From Planctomycetaceae bacterium (lineage in GTDB: Bacteria > Planctomycetota > Planctomycetia > Pirellulales > Thermoguttaceae): a DNA stretch of 9,837 nt. A model generated the notes under the pieces. That model did not search any database. It had not been told where the DNA came from and saw only the letters and a list, made by a program, of their open reading frames with translations. Position 1 is the first letter of the stretch. The number at the start of each line of letters is the position of its first letter. Of this stretch, positions 1-6,245 are shown one piece after another. The position numbers and the translations under genes were made by a program. The stretch lies in assembly GCA_031276415.1 (NCBI GenBank), contig JAISNF010000065.1, positions 1 through 9,837 of the forward strand, in the 5' to 3' direction.

Positions 1-24
1 TGAAACGGTGTGAAGTATAATCGT

Positions 25-1851
25 TTACCAATCTTTTTCAACAGGAATCGCTTGCATGAGCAAGGCTCGTAATTTTTCACGTTTTTCGTTGGCTTCCTGT
101 TGACGGCGTTTAACCTGACGGAGCATTCGTTCTGCTTTTTCGATTTCCTCATTTTTCGGTTGTGGTGTTAAATCGTGTTTTTGTTGTTCCGATTTTGTTT
201 CCGATGAATTTTGCTCCTCCGATTTGTCCGATTTTTTATCTTGTTGCTGCTGTTTTTTATCTTGTTGTTCCTGATTTTGATTTTGATCTTGATTCTGTTT
301 TTGATCTTGATTCTGTTTTTGATCTTGATTTTGGTTTTGATCTTGATTCTGGTTTTGATCTTGGTTTTGTTCCTGATTATTTTGTTGTTGATTTTGCTGC
401 TGGTTCTGTTGTTGTTGTTGTTGATTCTGTTGTTGTTGATTCTGCTGGTTTTGTTGCAACGGTTTTAGAATTTCACGGAGCAGTTCAAGCGATTTATTCT
501 GTTTCGGAAACGCTTCTTCGGATTTATTTTCGGCAAGTAATTGAGACGATTCCTCCGCCAATGTTTGGATTTCCGGACCATATTGTACCGCTAATTCCAT
601 TGATTCACGCAAAGCATTCAGATTTTCCTGCTGATTCATCTCCGGTTGATTTATTTCCGATTGATTTTGATTGGTAAAATGATCGTTGTCCATTTCCTGC
701 AATCCGTGTTTTGCCCGAAAAATCATTAACGGCATCCAGTTCGCAACTAATTGTTGTTCCCGTATTTGTTCCGAAATATCGGGAATTTTTGTTTGTTTAT
801 TTTCGCCGGTTTGATTTTCGTTTGTTGAATTGTTGTTTGCCTGTTTATTGTTTGCCGGATTGTTGTTGCAAAGTTTTGCCTGTTTTTTTTCGGCTTCCTG
901 AACAATTACTTCAAACGGCGATAAATTCAATCGAATCCGATTCAAAAGGTTTGCCGCCTCGCTCGCAACTTCCAACGCCTTCTCTCCCTGAAATTGACGA
1001 AGCAATTGATCCGTATTGCCGGTTAAATCGTGAATCTGTTCCAAGTTCTGGAGAATTGCTTCAATTCCCTGACGTTCTTGTTCCGATATTTCGTTATCCT
1101 CCGGTTTTTGTTGCAACTTCTGTTGCAGAGTTTGTTGCAACTCGTTTTTCAAAACGGAGATTTCTTCTGTTAATTTATTTTGTTCGCGGGCTGTTTCGTA
1201 AAGAGTTTGAAATTTTTTCGGCGAATCGGGAATTTCATTGGCTTGACGGATTGAATTATTGATAGTTCCCTCCCAATCTTCAAACCATTGCAAACGTTTT
1301 ATAAGTTCGGCGGAACGTTTTTGGGAACGGTCAAAAGAATCCCATTCCGCCTGAATTTTGTTTTTCCACGCCCGAATCTGTTCAAGATCCATTCGAATCG
1401 TTTCAGACGGTTGAACGAGCAAAGATTCCGCATAATATTTTTCCGCCGCAAGCAATTGATCAAGAATATTTTGGCGTTGTTCGGGCGGAGTTTCTTCGGG
1501 TTTTTCAGCGAGAAGTTGTTTTGTGCGGTTCACCATAAGTTTTCCCAAAAGTGTCAGCGATTTCGACGCAATATCTGTATCTTTTGCCACAGCCGATTTC
1601 CGAAGAGTTTGAATTGCTTCATCGAGTTTTCCCGAAGCAGCAAGAGCAGCACCATGATTGAAAATAATCCGCAGATTATTCGGTGATTTTTGTTCGGCAC
1701 CGGCAAATTCTTCGGCGGCTTTCTGATAATCGCCTTTCCGAAACGCTTCCACGCCTTCGCCGGTTGAGGCAACCGCCAACACTTCCGGCATCACCAAAAT
1801 TAAAACAACACTGAATATCGTCTGAAAAAATAGTCGTTCAAGAAAACACAT
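25..1851 (-). CDS. BatC-like TPR/coiled-coil protein with Q/N-rich tail
   Basis: This 608-residue protein starts with an export signal: a short charged end, a hydrophobic core at about residues 9-20, and a possible cleavage after A-V-A near residue 28. Two TPR-like helical repeats follow at about 33-100 (G-D-Y-Q-K-A-A-E-E-F, then G-K-L-D-E-A-I). Residues 110-320 are charged and helix-rich, probably coiled coil. Asn-rich linkers lie at 328-355 and 394-413. A Q/N/D/K tract at about 465-540 is followed by a basic helix ending V-E-K-D-W. TPR plus low-complexity tail resembles BatC-type proteins of the BatA-E cluster, but no Bat partner or MoxR gene is visible here, so the role is inferred. Downstream genes would lie beyond the left edge. 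No good Shine-Dalgarno precedes the ATG. The next Met, residue 21, would destroy the signal peptide, so the long start is preferred. Confidence 0.85.
   Translation of the reverse strand: MCFLERLFFQTIFSVVLILVMPEVLAVASTGEGVEAFRKGDYQKAAEEFAGAEQKSPNNLRIIFNHGAALAASGKLDEAIQTLRKSAVAKDTDIASKSLTLLGKLMVNRTKQLLAEKPEETPPEQRQNILDQLLAAEKYYAESLLVQPSETIRMDLEQIRAWKNKIQAEWDSFDRSQKRSAELIKRLQWFEDWEGTINNSIRQANEIPDSPKKFQTLYETAREQNKLTEEISVLKNELQQTLQQKLQQKPEDNEISEQERQGIEAILQNLEQIHDLTGNTDQLLRQFQGEKALEVASEAANLLNRIRLNLSPFEVIVQEAEKKQAKLCNNNPANNKQANNNSTNENQTGENKQTKIPDISEQIREQQLVANWMPLMIFRAKHGLQEMDNDHFTNQNQSEINQPEMNQQENLNALRESMELAVQYGPEIQTLAEESSQLLAENKSEEAFPKQNKSLELLREILKPLQQNQQNQQQQNQQQQQQNQQQNQQQNNQEQNQDQNQNQDQNQNQDQKQNQDQKQNQDQNQNQEQQDKKQQQQDKKSDKSEEQNSSETKSEQQKHDLTPQPKNEEIEKAERMLRQVKRRQQEANEKREKLRALLMQAIPVEKDW
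273..362. repeat. 18-bp coding minisatellite, five units
   Basis: Five tandem 18-bp units of the form gattctgtttttgatctt start at 273, 291, 309, 327 and 345. The units at 291 and 309 are identical and the others differ by one to three bases. On the minus strand they encode six-residue blocks of Q, D, N and K in the tail of the TPR protein. Because 18 is a multiple of three, gain or loss of a unit keeps the frame. Confidence 0.9.
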
Positions 1852-1883
1852 AAAGGTACTTCTAAAAACTCAAATTTACTTTT

Positions 1884-2074
1884 TTAAAACCACAGAAAAC
1901 ACAGCGTTCACAGAGAAGGAAAATAAAATTGTCCGCAGATTACACAAATAAACACAGATACGCAAGCGAATATCTCAATTTATTTGCGAAAATCTGCGTC
2001 ATCTGCGGACAATTCTTTTTTTTCTGTGTATTCGCTAGTTTTCTCTCTGTTCTCTCTGTGTTCTCTGTGGTTAA
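1884..2074. repeat. Nested inverted-repeat element between purA and TPR gene
   Basis: Outer arms belong to the CCACAGAGAACACAG dispersed family: a left copy at about 1884-1919 and an inverted right copy at about 2038-2074. Inner arms are a perfect 12-bp inverted pair, ttgtccgcagat at 1929-1940 and atctgcggacaa at 2001-2012, with weaker similarity continuing inward. The element starts 13 nt past the purA stop and would fold into a long imperfect hairpin in purA read-through RNA, so it could help end that transcript. The short translations it gives (T-T-E-N-T-E-R-T-E-R, P-Q-M-T-Q-I-F) are recurrent spurious peptides from such repeats, not evidence of a gene. Confidence 0.75.
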
Positions 2075-2087
2075 ATAAAAAAACAGG

Positions 2088-3395
2088 TTACAGGAACATT
2101 GTTTGCAGCCGATCCGGTCCGACGGAAACAATTTCAACCGGTTTGCCGACCAGTTCGGAAATTCGTTTGATATAATATTTTGCGTTGACCGGAAGATCGT
2201 CATATTTTGTAACTGCCGTGATTTCTTCTTTCCAGCCGGGTAACGTTTCATAAATCGGAACCGCTTTTCGTAAATCATTGATAAGACTTGGAAAATATTC
2301 GATACGTTGTCCGTCAATTTCGTAAGCGGTACAAATTTGCAGGGAATCGAACCCGCTCAACACATCCAAAAGCATTACCGAAATCGCATCAACACCGCTC
2401 AGTCTTGCCGAGTAACGGACGGCAACCGCATCAAACCAACCGCAACGACGCGGACGTTTTGTTACGGTTCCGTATTCTCTGCCGCGTTCACGAATTTGTG
2501 TACCGAGATCGTTACTTTGTTCGGTTGGACAAGGACCGCCTCCAACACGAGTCGTGTAGGCTTTGACAACTCCGATAATTTTTTTGAGAAAATGAGGCGG
2601 TACACCGCTTCCGTTGAAAATACCGGTGCCGCTGCTATTACTGCTTGTTACGTAAGGAAAAGTTCCGTGATCAATATCCAGCAATGAACCTTGTGCTCCT
2701 TCGAAAAGAATACGCTTATCGGCATCAACCGCATCAAGAAGATAATTTGTTGTATCGGCGACGTAAGGTCGAAGTTGTTCGGCGTAACCGCAATATTCTT
2801 TGTAAATACTTTCGGCGTCTAGTTCCACATCCAAGCCGGGGATTCTCATGGTGTTATCGCAATTGTTGGTCAATCCCAAAAACAATTGATTTTTGACGCC
2901 GACGATATTTTCGATTTTTTCTTTGAAATCCGGCTGGTAAAGATCGGCAACACGAATTGCCAATGCTCGTCCGACTTTATCTTCATAGCAAGGACCGATA
3001 CCGCGTAAAGTTGTTCCGATGGGTTCACCGCCGCCGATATTATTGAAGATTCGGTCGGCGAGATTATGCCATGGAAAAATAACATGGGCGCGATTACTAA
3101 TAAGGAGATTATTACCGATTTTGATATTTTGTTTTAGGAGGGAGTCAATTTCTTTAATGATGGAAGCAGGATCAAGAACAACACCTCCGGCGATAACACA
3201 TTGGACATGAGGGCGAAAAATACCGCTGGGAATTAGAGATAATTTGAATTCTTTTCCGTTAGTGACAACAGTATGACCTGCATTTGCTCCGCCTTGATAG
3301 CGAACAACGATTTCGTGTTGTTCGGTGAGCAGATCGACAATTTTACCTTTTGCTTCATCTCCCCATTGGAGACCGATTATAGCTGTACCAGGCAC
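2088..3395 (-). CDS. purA: Adenylosuccinate synthase
   Basis: PurA joins IMP and aspartate using GTP to make adenylosuccinate, the first committed step from IMP to AMP, in the cytosol. The 435 residues match the usual family length of about 430. Visible motifs are the N-terminal G-L-Q-W-G-D-E-A-K-G-K-I-V-D with catalytic Asp13, G-G-A-N-A-G-H-T with His41, R-G-I-G-P-C-Y-E-D-K-V at 131-141, F-E-G-A-Q-G-S-L-L-D at 231-240, T-R-V-G-G-G-P at 282-288 and R-P-R-R-C-G-W-F-D near 314-322. The start is GTG, chosen because it begins the conserved N-terminus and has GAGG seven bases upstream. Departures from the common consensus: A15 in G-D-E-G-K-G-K, L130 in T-T-G-R, and L342 where the guanine-binding T-K-L-D normally has Lys. 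The rest is intact, so an active enzyme is expected. Confidence 0.97.
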   Translation of the reverse strand: MPGTAIIGLQWGDEAKGKIVDLLTEQHEIVVRYQGGANAGHTVVTNGKEFKLSLIPSGIFRPHVQCVIAGGVVLDPASIIKEIDSLLKQNIKIGNNLLISNRAHVIFPWHNLADRIFNNIGGGEPIGTTLRGIGPCYEDKVGRALAIRVADLYQPDFKEKIENIVGVKNQLFLGLTNNCDNTMRIPGLDVELDAESIYKEYCGYAEQLRPYVADTTNYLLDAVDADKRILFEGAQGSLLDIDHGTFPYVTSSNSSGTGIFNGSGVPPHFLKKIIGVVKAYTTRVGGGPCPTEQSNDLGTQIRERGREYGTVTKRPRRCGWFDAVAVRYSARLSGVDAISVMLLDVLSGFDSLQICTAYEIDGQRIEYFPSLINDLRKAVPIYETLPGWKEEITAVTKYDDLPVNAKYYIKRISELVGKPVEIVSVGPDRLQTMFL

Positions 3396-3402
3396 GCGTA
3401 AA

Positions 3403-3406
3403 CCTC
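3403..3406 (-). promoter_or_regulatory. Shine-Dalgarno for purA GTG start
   Basis: On the minus strand GAGG sits seven bases before the GTG at 3393-3395. This decides the start, as there is no ATG near the conserved N-terminus. It is one of only two clear Shine-Dalgarno sites in the window. Confidence 0.7.
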
Positions 3407-3561
3407 GTTATTGAATGGAAAAAAATGGAAAAACAGTGATAGAATGTTGTTTAACACGGTGAGACGACAAGAATTATTTTACCACATCAAAACGACTTGG
3501 CAACAAGGGAAAGTTCAACCGTTATTTTATTATAATTATCCAGCAGCATTTATTCGGCGGC

Positions 3562-3600
3562 TTGGACAATTCGATTGGACAATTCGATTGGGCAATTCGG
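3562..3600. repeat. 13-bp tandem repeat, three units
   Basis: Units ttggacaattcga (3562-3574 and 3575-3587, identical) and ttgggcaattcgg (3588-3600, two differences). The period is not a multiple of three, which argues that this DNA is non-coding. Confidence 0.85.
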
Positions 3601-3690
3601 ATTACAAATGTTTTGGCAATAATTTTCGCTTGCAAAACTATTTGTCGTTATTCACTACTAACTATTCACTAATCTACGTCCATCTGCGAA

Positions 3691-3747
3691 ATCTGCGGAC
3701 AATTTTCAAAAATCATCTGCGATTATCAGCGTAATCTGCGGGCAATT
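3691..3747. repeat. Dispersed ATCTGCGGACAATT repeat, two adjoining copies
   Basis: A copy at 3691-3704 (atctgcggacaatt) is followed by a 40-bp copy at 3708-3747. The 40-bp copy matches 5017-5056 at 36 of 40 positions, in the same orientation. Inverted and direct relatives form the inner arms of the element at 1929-2012. This family of short intergenic repeats ends up flanking the orphan-gene island. Confidence 0.8.
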
Positions 3748-3836
3748 CTTTTTGCTGTGAAAATATTACAATTTTGTCGTTTTAAGCGGGGAGATTGTCG
3801 GCAAAAATGAGGCTTGAAGTTCTCCAAATGAGCAAT

Positions 3837-4065
3837 TCCTCACTAAAAGCGCGGTTGTCCTCACTAAAAGCGCGGTTGTCCTCACTCGGAGTGAGGCTCT
3901 CCTCGCTCAAAGCGAGAAATTCTCACTCGGAACGAGGCTCTCCTCACAAAAAGCGAGGTCGTCCTCACTCGGAGCGAGACTCTCCTCGCTCAAAGCGAGA
4001 AATTCTCACTCAGAACAAGGACGAATTCACTAAAAGCGAGGACAACCCCGCTCAGAGCGAGGAAT
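3837..4065. repeat. Array of eleven 20-21 bp palindromic units
   Basis: Units start at 3837, 3858, 3879, 3900, 3920, 3941, 3962, 3983, 4003, 4024 and 4045. Nine are 21 bp and two are 20 bp. Each carries a 15-bp core of the form CTCRCT-NNN-AGYGAG. Units one and two are identical, and units three to six are duplicated as a block in seven to ten. Read as minus-strand RNA, seven units pair at all six stem positions, counting G-U, and the other four have one mismatch each. As plus-strand RNA only three pair fully. A plus-strand frame of about 135 codons (TTG at 3795 or ATG at 3807, to 4211) gives S-S-L-K-A-R-L heptads at first, but the 20-bp units throw the heptad out of frame, so I regard it as non-coding. 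There are no unique spacers, so it is not a CRISPR array. Confidence 0.85.
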
Positions 4066-4078
4066 TGCATGTGAAGAG

Positions 4079-4128
4079 AAAAAAATTCCCCGCTCCTATT
4101 GTCAAGACCGACATTCAGAGCAGGGAAT
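4079..4128 (-). terminator. Stem-loop plus T-run, possibly a loop-expanded array unit
   Basis: Arms at 4085-4095 and 4118-4128 pair over 11 positions on the minus strand: ATTCCCTGCTC with GAGCGGGGAAT, one of them a T-G wobble. TGTC/GACA can pair inside the loop. Seven Ts follow on the minus strand (4085-4079), the form of an intrinsic terminator. It would end transcripts from the orphan gene, whose stop is about 340 nt upstream, just before the palindrome array. The arms also match array unit eleven (ccccgct and cagagcgaggaat), as if a twelfth unit had about 21 nt inserted in its loop. Confidence 0.5.
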
Positions 4129-4181
4129 TTTGTTGTTCAAGACCCAACAATGTCGTTGCCAACCGATTATTCTTCATTTTT

Positions 4182-4209
4182 ACGTTTCACTTTGAGGAAA
4201 CGTGTTTTT
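4182..4209 (+). terminator. Possible plus-strand terminator
   Basis: ACGTTTC (4182-4188) pairs with GAAACGT (4197-4203) across an 8-nt loop, followed by gttttt on the plus strand. The stem is short and AT-rich. If real, it implies a plus-strand transcript across the palindrome array, which conflicts with the minus-strand reading of that array. The strand of transcription is unresolved. Confidence 0.3.
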
Positions 4210-4471
4210 AATAATGAGGTAATGAGGTTTGTGTTGTGGGGAATTCATTTGCTACTGAGGTTGTTTTGTTTGGGAAAATTAGGTAGAAATGAGGTTTTTA
4301 AAATTCGGAATTAAATCAACAATGAATTTTTAGAGATGCCCAATAGTAACTGTCACAGATTCTGTTATCGTCCCGATAATTTTAGACTATTTCAAAGTTT
4401 CTGGACAAACGCACAGTTCCTTCTTTTATTTTATATCGATAATTATGATATTTCAAAAGTTATGGATGCCC
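4204..4471. other. AT-rich stretch with no supported gene
   Basis: The plus strand has atgaggt three times (4214-4295). A 19-bp near-palindrome with ATATC/GATAT arms lies at 4433-4451, just past the orphan gene's stop. A 69-codon plus-strand frame (4336-4545) overlaps that gene antisense, has no Shine-Dalgarno and looks like chance. Confidence 0.4.
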
Positions 4472-4924
4472 TCATTCGTTTGAATAAATATTTCCGTTTT
4501 GAATTTCATTTTGATTATCGTACTCAAGTATATCTTGGCAAATAATATCTCCATATACACAACCATCAAAATGAATATGACTAAATTCACCATTAGGTAC
4601 AAAAACATTTAATTTGGATAATTGTTTTCCAGAAAAAGGAAGCCCATCGGGAACGTTTAGAAAAGGATATTGTAATTCAATTAGCAGTTTCATAAATTTT
4701 TCTCCAGAAATTCGTTCAAAAAAAATATCACAAAAATAAGGAGATTCATCCTCTGTTGTTCGATGAAAATGAATTAAAATAATATTTTTACAAGTAATAA
4801 TAATTGTATTATAAGGGAGAAATGTATTAGTCATTTCAATGACTGCGTTGTTTGCCTCAATATTTGTAATTAAATTTGTAATACAGTAATCTTTAATAGT
4901 ATCATTTTTAATAACAGTAATCAT
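4472..4924 (-). CDS. Orphan AT-rich hypothetical protein
   Basis: I do not recognise this 150-residue protein. It has no signal peptide or membrane span. Its composition is rich in Ile, Asn, Phe and Asp, with alternating hydrophobic stretches (I-I-I-T-C-K-N-I-I-L-I-H-F-H at about 41-54, and later H-I-H-F-D-G-C-V-Y-G-D-I-I-C), suggesting a small alpha/beta or mostly beta cytosolic fold. Four of its five Cys lie in or near those stretches. A strong AGAAAGGA nine bases before the ATG supports real translation. Base composition is visibly more AT-rich than purA or trpC, which with its isolation suggests acquisition by transfer. It stands alone between dispersed repeats, with the palindrome array downstream. 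Size and context would fit an orphan immunity-type or accessory protein, but no motif supports naming one. Confidence 0.7.
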   Translation of the reverse strand: MITVIKNDTIKDYCITNLITNIEANNAVIEMTNTFLPYNTIIITCKNIILIHFHRTTEDESPYFCDIFFERISGEKFMKLLIELQYPFLNVPDGLPFSGKQLSKLNVFVPNGEFSHIHFDGCVYGDIICQDILEYDNQNEIQNGNIYSNE

Positions 4925-4933
4925 TTATTGTAA

Positions 4934-4941
4934 TCCTTTCT
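4934..4941 (-). promoter_or_regulatory. Shine-Dalgarno for orphan gene
   Basis: AGAAAGGA on the minus strand lies nine bases before the ATG at 4922-4924. It is the best ribosome binding site in the window, notable because most neighbouring genes lack one. Confidence 0.7.
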
Positions 4942-5016
4942 ATGTATTATGGAGTAAAAGGTTCTACAAAATATACAAAAAATTTTTGACTTTAACTTTA
5001 TTTTTATTTTATATTT

Positions 5017-5090
5017 AAAAATCATCTGCGATTATCGGCGTCATCTGCGGACTATTTTAAAAACAATCGGCGTTCTCTGCGGACGATATT
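5017..5090. repeat. Dispersed ATCTGCGGACAATT repeat, right copy
   Basis: The first 40 bp (5017-5056) match 3708-3747 at 36 of 40 positions in direct orientation. A more degenerate half-copy follows (aatcggcgttctctgcggac, about 5065-5084). It sits between the dehydrogenase stop and the orphan gene's leader. Confidence 0.8.
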
Positions 5091-5129
5091 TTGTTTGTGA
5101 ACTGACGGTTTATGTTCTTATTTTTTGTA

Positions 5130-6116
5130 TTACATTATTGCGGTTACATCGTTTTGGGTTTTTCCGTTCAAAAAGGAGCGGAAGTTTTCAACGGCGATTT
5201 TGAGTAATCGTTTTCTGGCTGCCAATGTTGCCCAGGCAATGTGCGGTGTGAAAAAACAATTACGAGCGTGAAACAACGGATTTGACAAATCAGGCGGTTC
5301 TTGGGAAAGAACATCCAGCCCGGCTCCGGCTAAATGACCGGAATTTAATGCGTCAGCAAGTGCCTGTTCGTCAACCAAAAGACCACGCGAAACATTCAAC
5401 AAAAACGCCGTTGGTTTCATTAACGCCAGCGTTTCAGCGTTAATCATTTTCTGATTCTCCGAAGTAAGCGGACAATGCAATGAAACAACATCACTTTGTT
5501 TCAAAAGCGATTCAAGATCAACCATTCGCACAAAATGATCTGCCGCTTTTGAATTGGCTCTGTTTGAATTGGCTCTGGGAGTGTACGCTAAAACATTCAT
5601 TCCAAACGCATCCGCAATTTTAGCAACACGGCGACCAATCGCACCATAACCAATCGTTCCAAAAGTTAATCCGAACAATTCGACAAGCGAATGATTCCAA
5701 TAACAAAAATTAGCACATCGCGACCAATCGCCTTGTTTTACAGAGGCATCGTGATCACTAAGCCGGAATGTCAGATTAAGAAGATGTGACCAGGTTAATT
5801 GCGCAACAGATTCCGTACTGTAACCCGGTATGTTGGTTACGGGAATACCACGCTGCCGGGCAGCATCCAAATCGACAACATTATAACCTGTTGCAAAAAT
5901 ACCGATGTATTTCAATTTTGGAAGTTGCGACAACACCTCTTTGTTGAAAAGAACTTTGTTCGTGAAAACCGCATCTGCATTGATCGCTCTGGAAACAACC
6001 TCGCTAGGTTCACTTTGCGGATACACGGTTAATTCACCCAATTGCTCCAAATCACCCCAACTCAAATCACCAGGATTAAGAGCCTCGCCGTCAAGAATAA
6101 TTATTTGTAAAGTCAT
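5130..6116 (-). CDS. D-isomer specific 2-hydroxyacid dehydrogenase
   Basis: A 328-residue cytosolic NAD(P)-dependent oxidoreductase of the D-2-hydroxyacid dehydrogenase family, closest in look to glycerate dehydrogenase/hydroxypyruvate reductase types. The substrate cannot be read from sequence. Residues 1-100 form the first half of the catalytic domain (G-I-F-A-T-G-Y-N-V-V-D at 72-82). The Rossmann motif is G156-Y-G158-A-I-G161. The catalytic triad is complete: Arg244 in N-V-S-R-G, Glu273 in S-Q-E-P-P and His292 in T-P-H-I-A-W. The strand after the Rossmann helix ends V-L-A-Y-T-P-R (175-181) without the usual acidic residue, which leaves NADP(H) possible. A perfect 15-bp tandem duplication adds five residues right there. 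The ATG at 6114-6116 begins the conserved domain but has no Shine-Dalgarno. The gene stands alone between repeat-filled gaps. Confidence 0.93.
   Translation of the reverse strand: MTLQIIILDGEALNPGDLSWGDLEQLGELTVYPQSEPSEVVSRAINADAVFTNKVLFNKEVLSQLPKLKYIGIFATGYNVVDLDAARQRGIPVTNIPGYSTESVAQLTWSHLLNLTFRLSDHDASVKQGDWSRCANFCYWNHSLVELFGLTFGTIGYGAIGRRVAKIADAFGMNVLAYTPRANSNRANSKAADHFVRMVDLESLLKQSDVVSLHCPLTSENQKMINAETLALMKPTAFLLNVSRGLLVDEQALADALNSGHLAGAGLDVLSQEPPDLSNPLFHARNCFFTPHIAWATLAARKRLLKIAVENFRSFLNGKTQNDVTAIM
5548..5577. repeat. Perfect 15-bp tandem duplication inside dehydrogenase
   Basis: tttgaattggctctg occurs at 5548-5562 and again at 5563-5577. It encodes R-A-N-S-N then R-A-N-S-K (residues 181-190) in the cofactor-specificity loop. 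Perfect identity suggests recent slippage. Confidence 0.95.
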
Positions 6117-6245
6117 TATAATTTTTGTAATTTTCTATAATTTTTGGTAATTTATCGTTATGAAAAAATTGTCCCTGTTTTTGTATTCCGAAAAATAATT
6201 TTCGGTAACTTCTAATAACCGGCTTTTTATTTAAGCACAGATTAT

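Larger units (their letters stand above)
3396..3836. other. Gene-free interval upstream of purA
   Basis: I see no convincing gene in this 441-bp stretch. A 107-codon plus-strand frame (3411-3734) runs through a 13-bp tandem repeat and two dispersed-repeat copies, so it is probably chance. Contents from purA outward are: the purA leader; aatggaaaaa repeated at an 11-bp step (about 3414-3435); three 13-bp tandem units (3562-3600); an AT-rich run with attcacta repeated (3651-3672); and two ATCTGCGGACAATT-type copies (3691-3747). The purA promoter must lie here on the minus strand, but I found no -35/-10 pair good enough to mark. Confidence 0.6.

Noticed and set aside
1..24. Start of the gene following the TPR gene
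   Set aside because: No start codon or ribosome site is visible in these 24 bases on the minus strand.
162..677. Plus-strand frames opposite the Q/N tract (F-D-L-D and L-I-L-I-L repeats)
   Set aside because: They are antisense shadows of the low-complexity repeat in the TPR gene, with no start signal.
1940..2317. 125-codon minus-strand frame
   Set aside because: Half lies in the purA end in another frame. The rest translates the dispersed repeats into recurrent junk peptides.
3837..4065. CRISPR array
   Set aside because: Units are contiguous, with no unique spacers of constant length and no cas genes.
3795..4211. Plus-strand frame with S-S-L-K-A-R-L heptads across the palindrome array
   Set aside because: Two 20-bp units break the heptad frame, composition after them is erratic, and the GGGGAG before the ATG at 3807 is 13 nt away. 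The pairing pattern explains the repeat better.
4336..4545. 69-codon plus-strand frame
   Set aside because: It overlaps the orphan gene antisense, has no Shine-Dalgarno, and has no recognisable motifs.
3837..4924. Type III toxin-antitoxin (ToxIN-like) arrangement of RNA repeats and a protein gene
   Set aside because: In ToxIN the repeats lie upstream of the toxin and are about 34-36 nt with few copies. Here they lie downstream, beyond a terminator-like hairpin, and the protein has no ToxN features I recognise.
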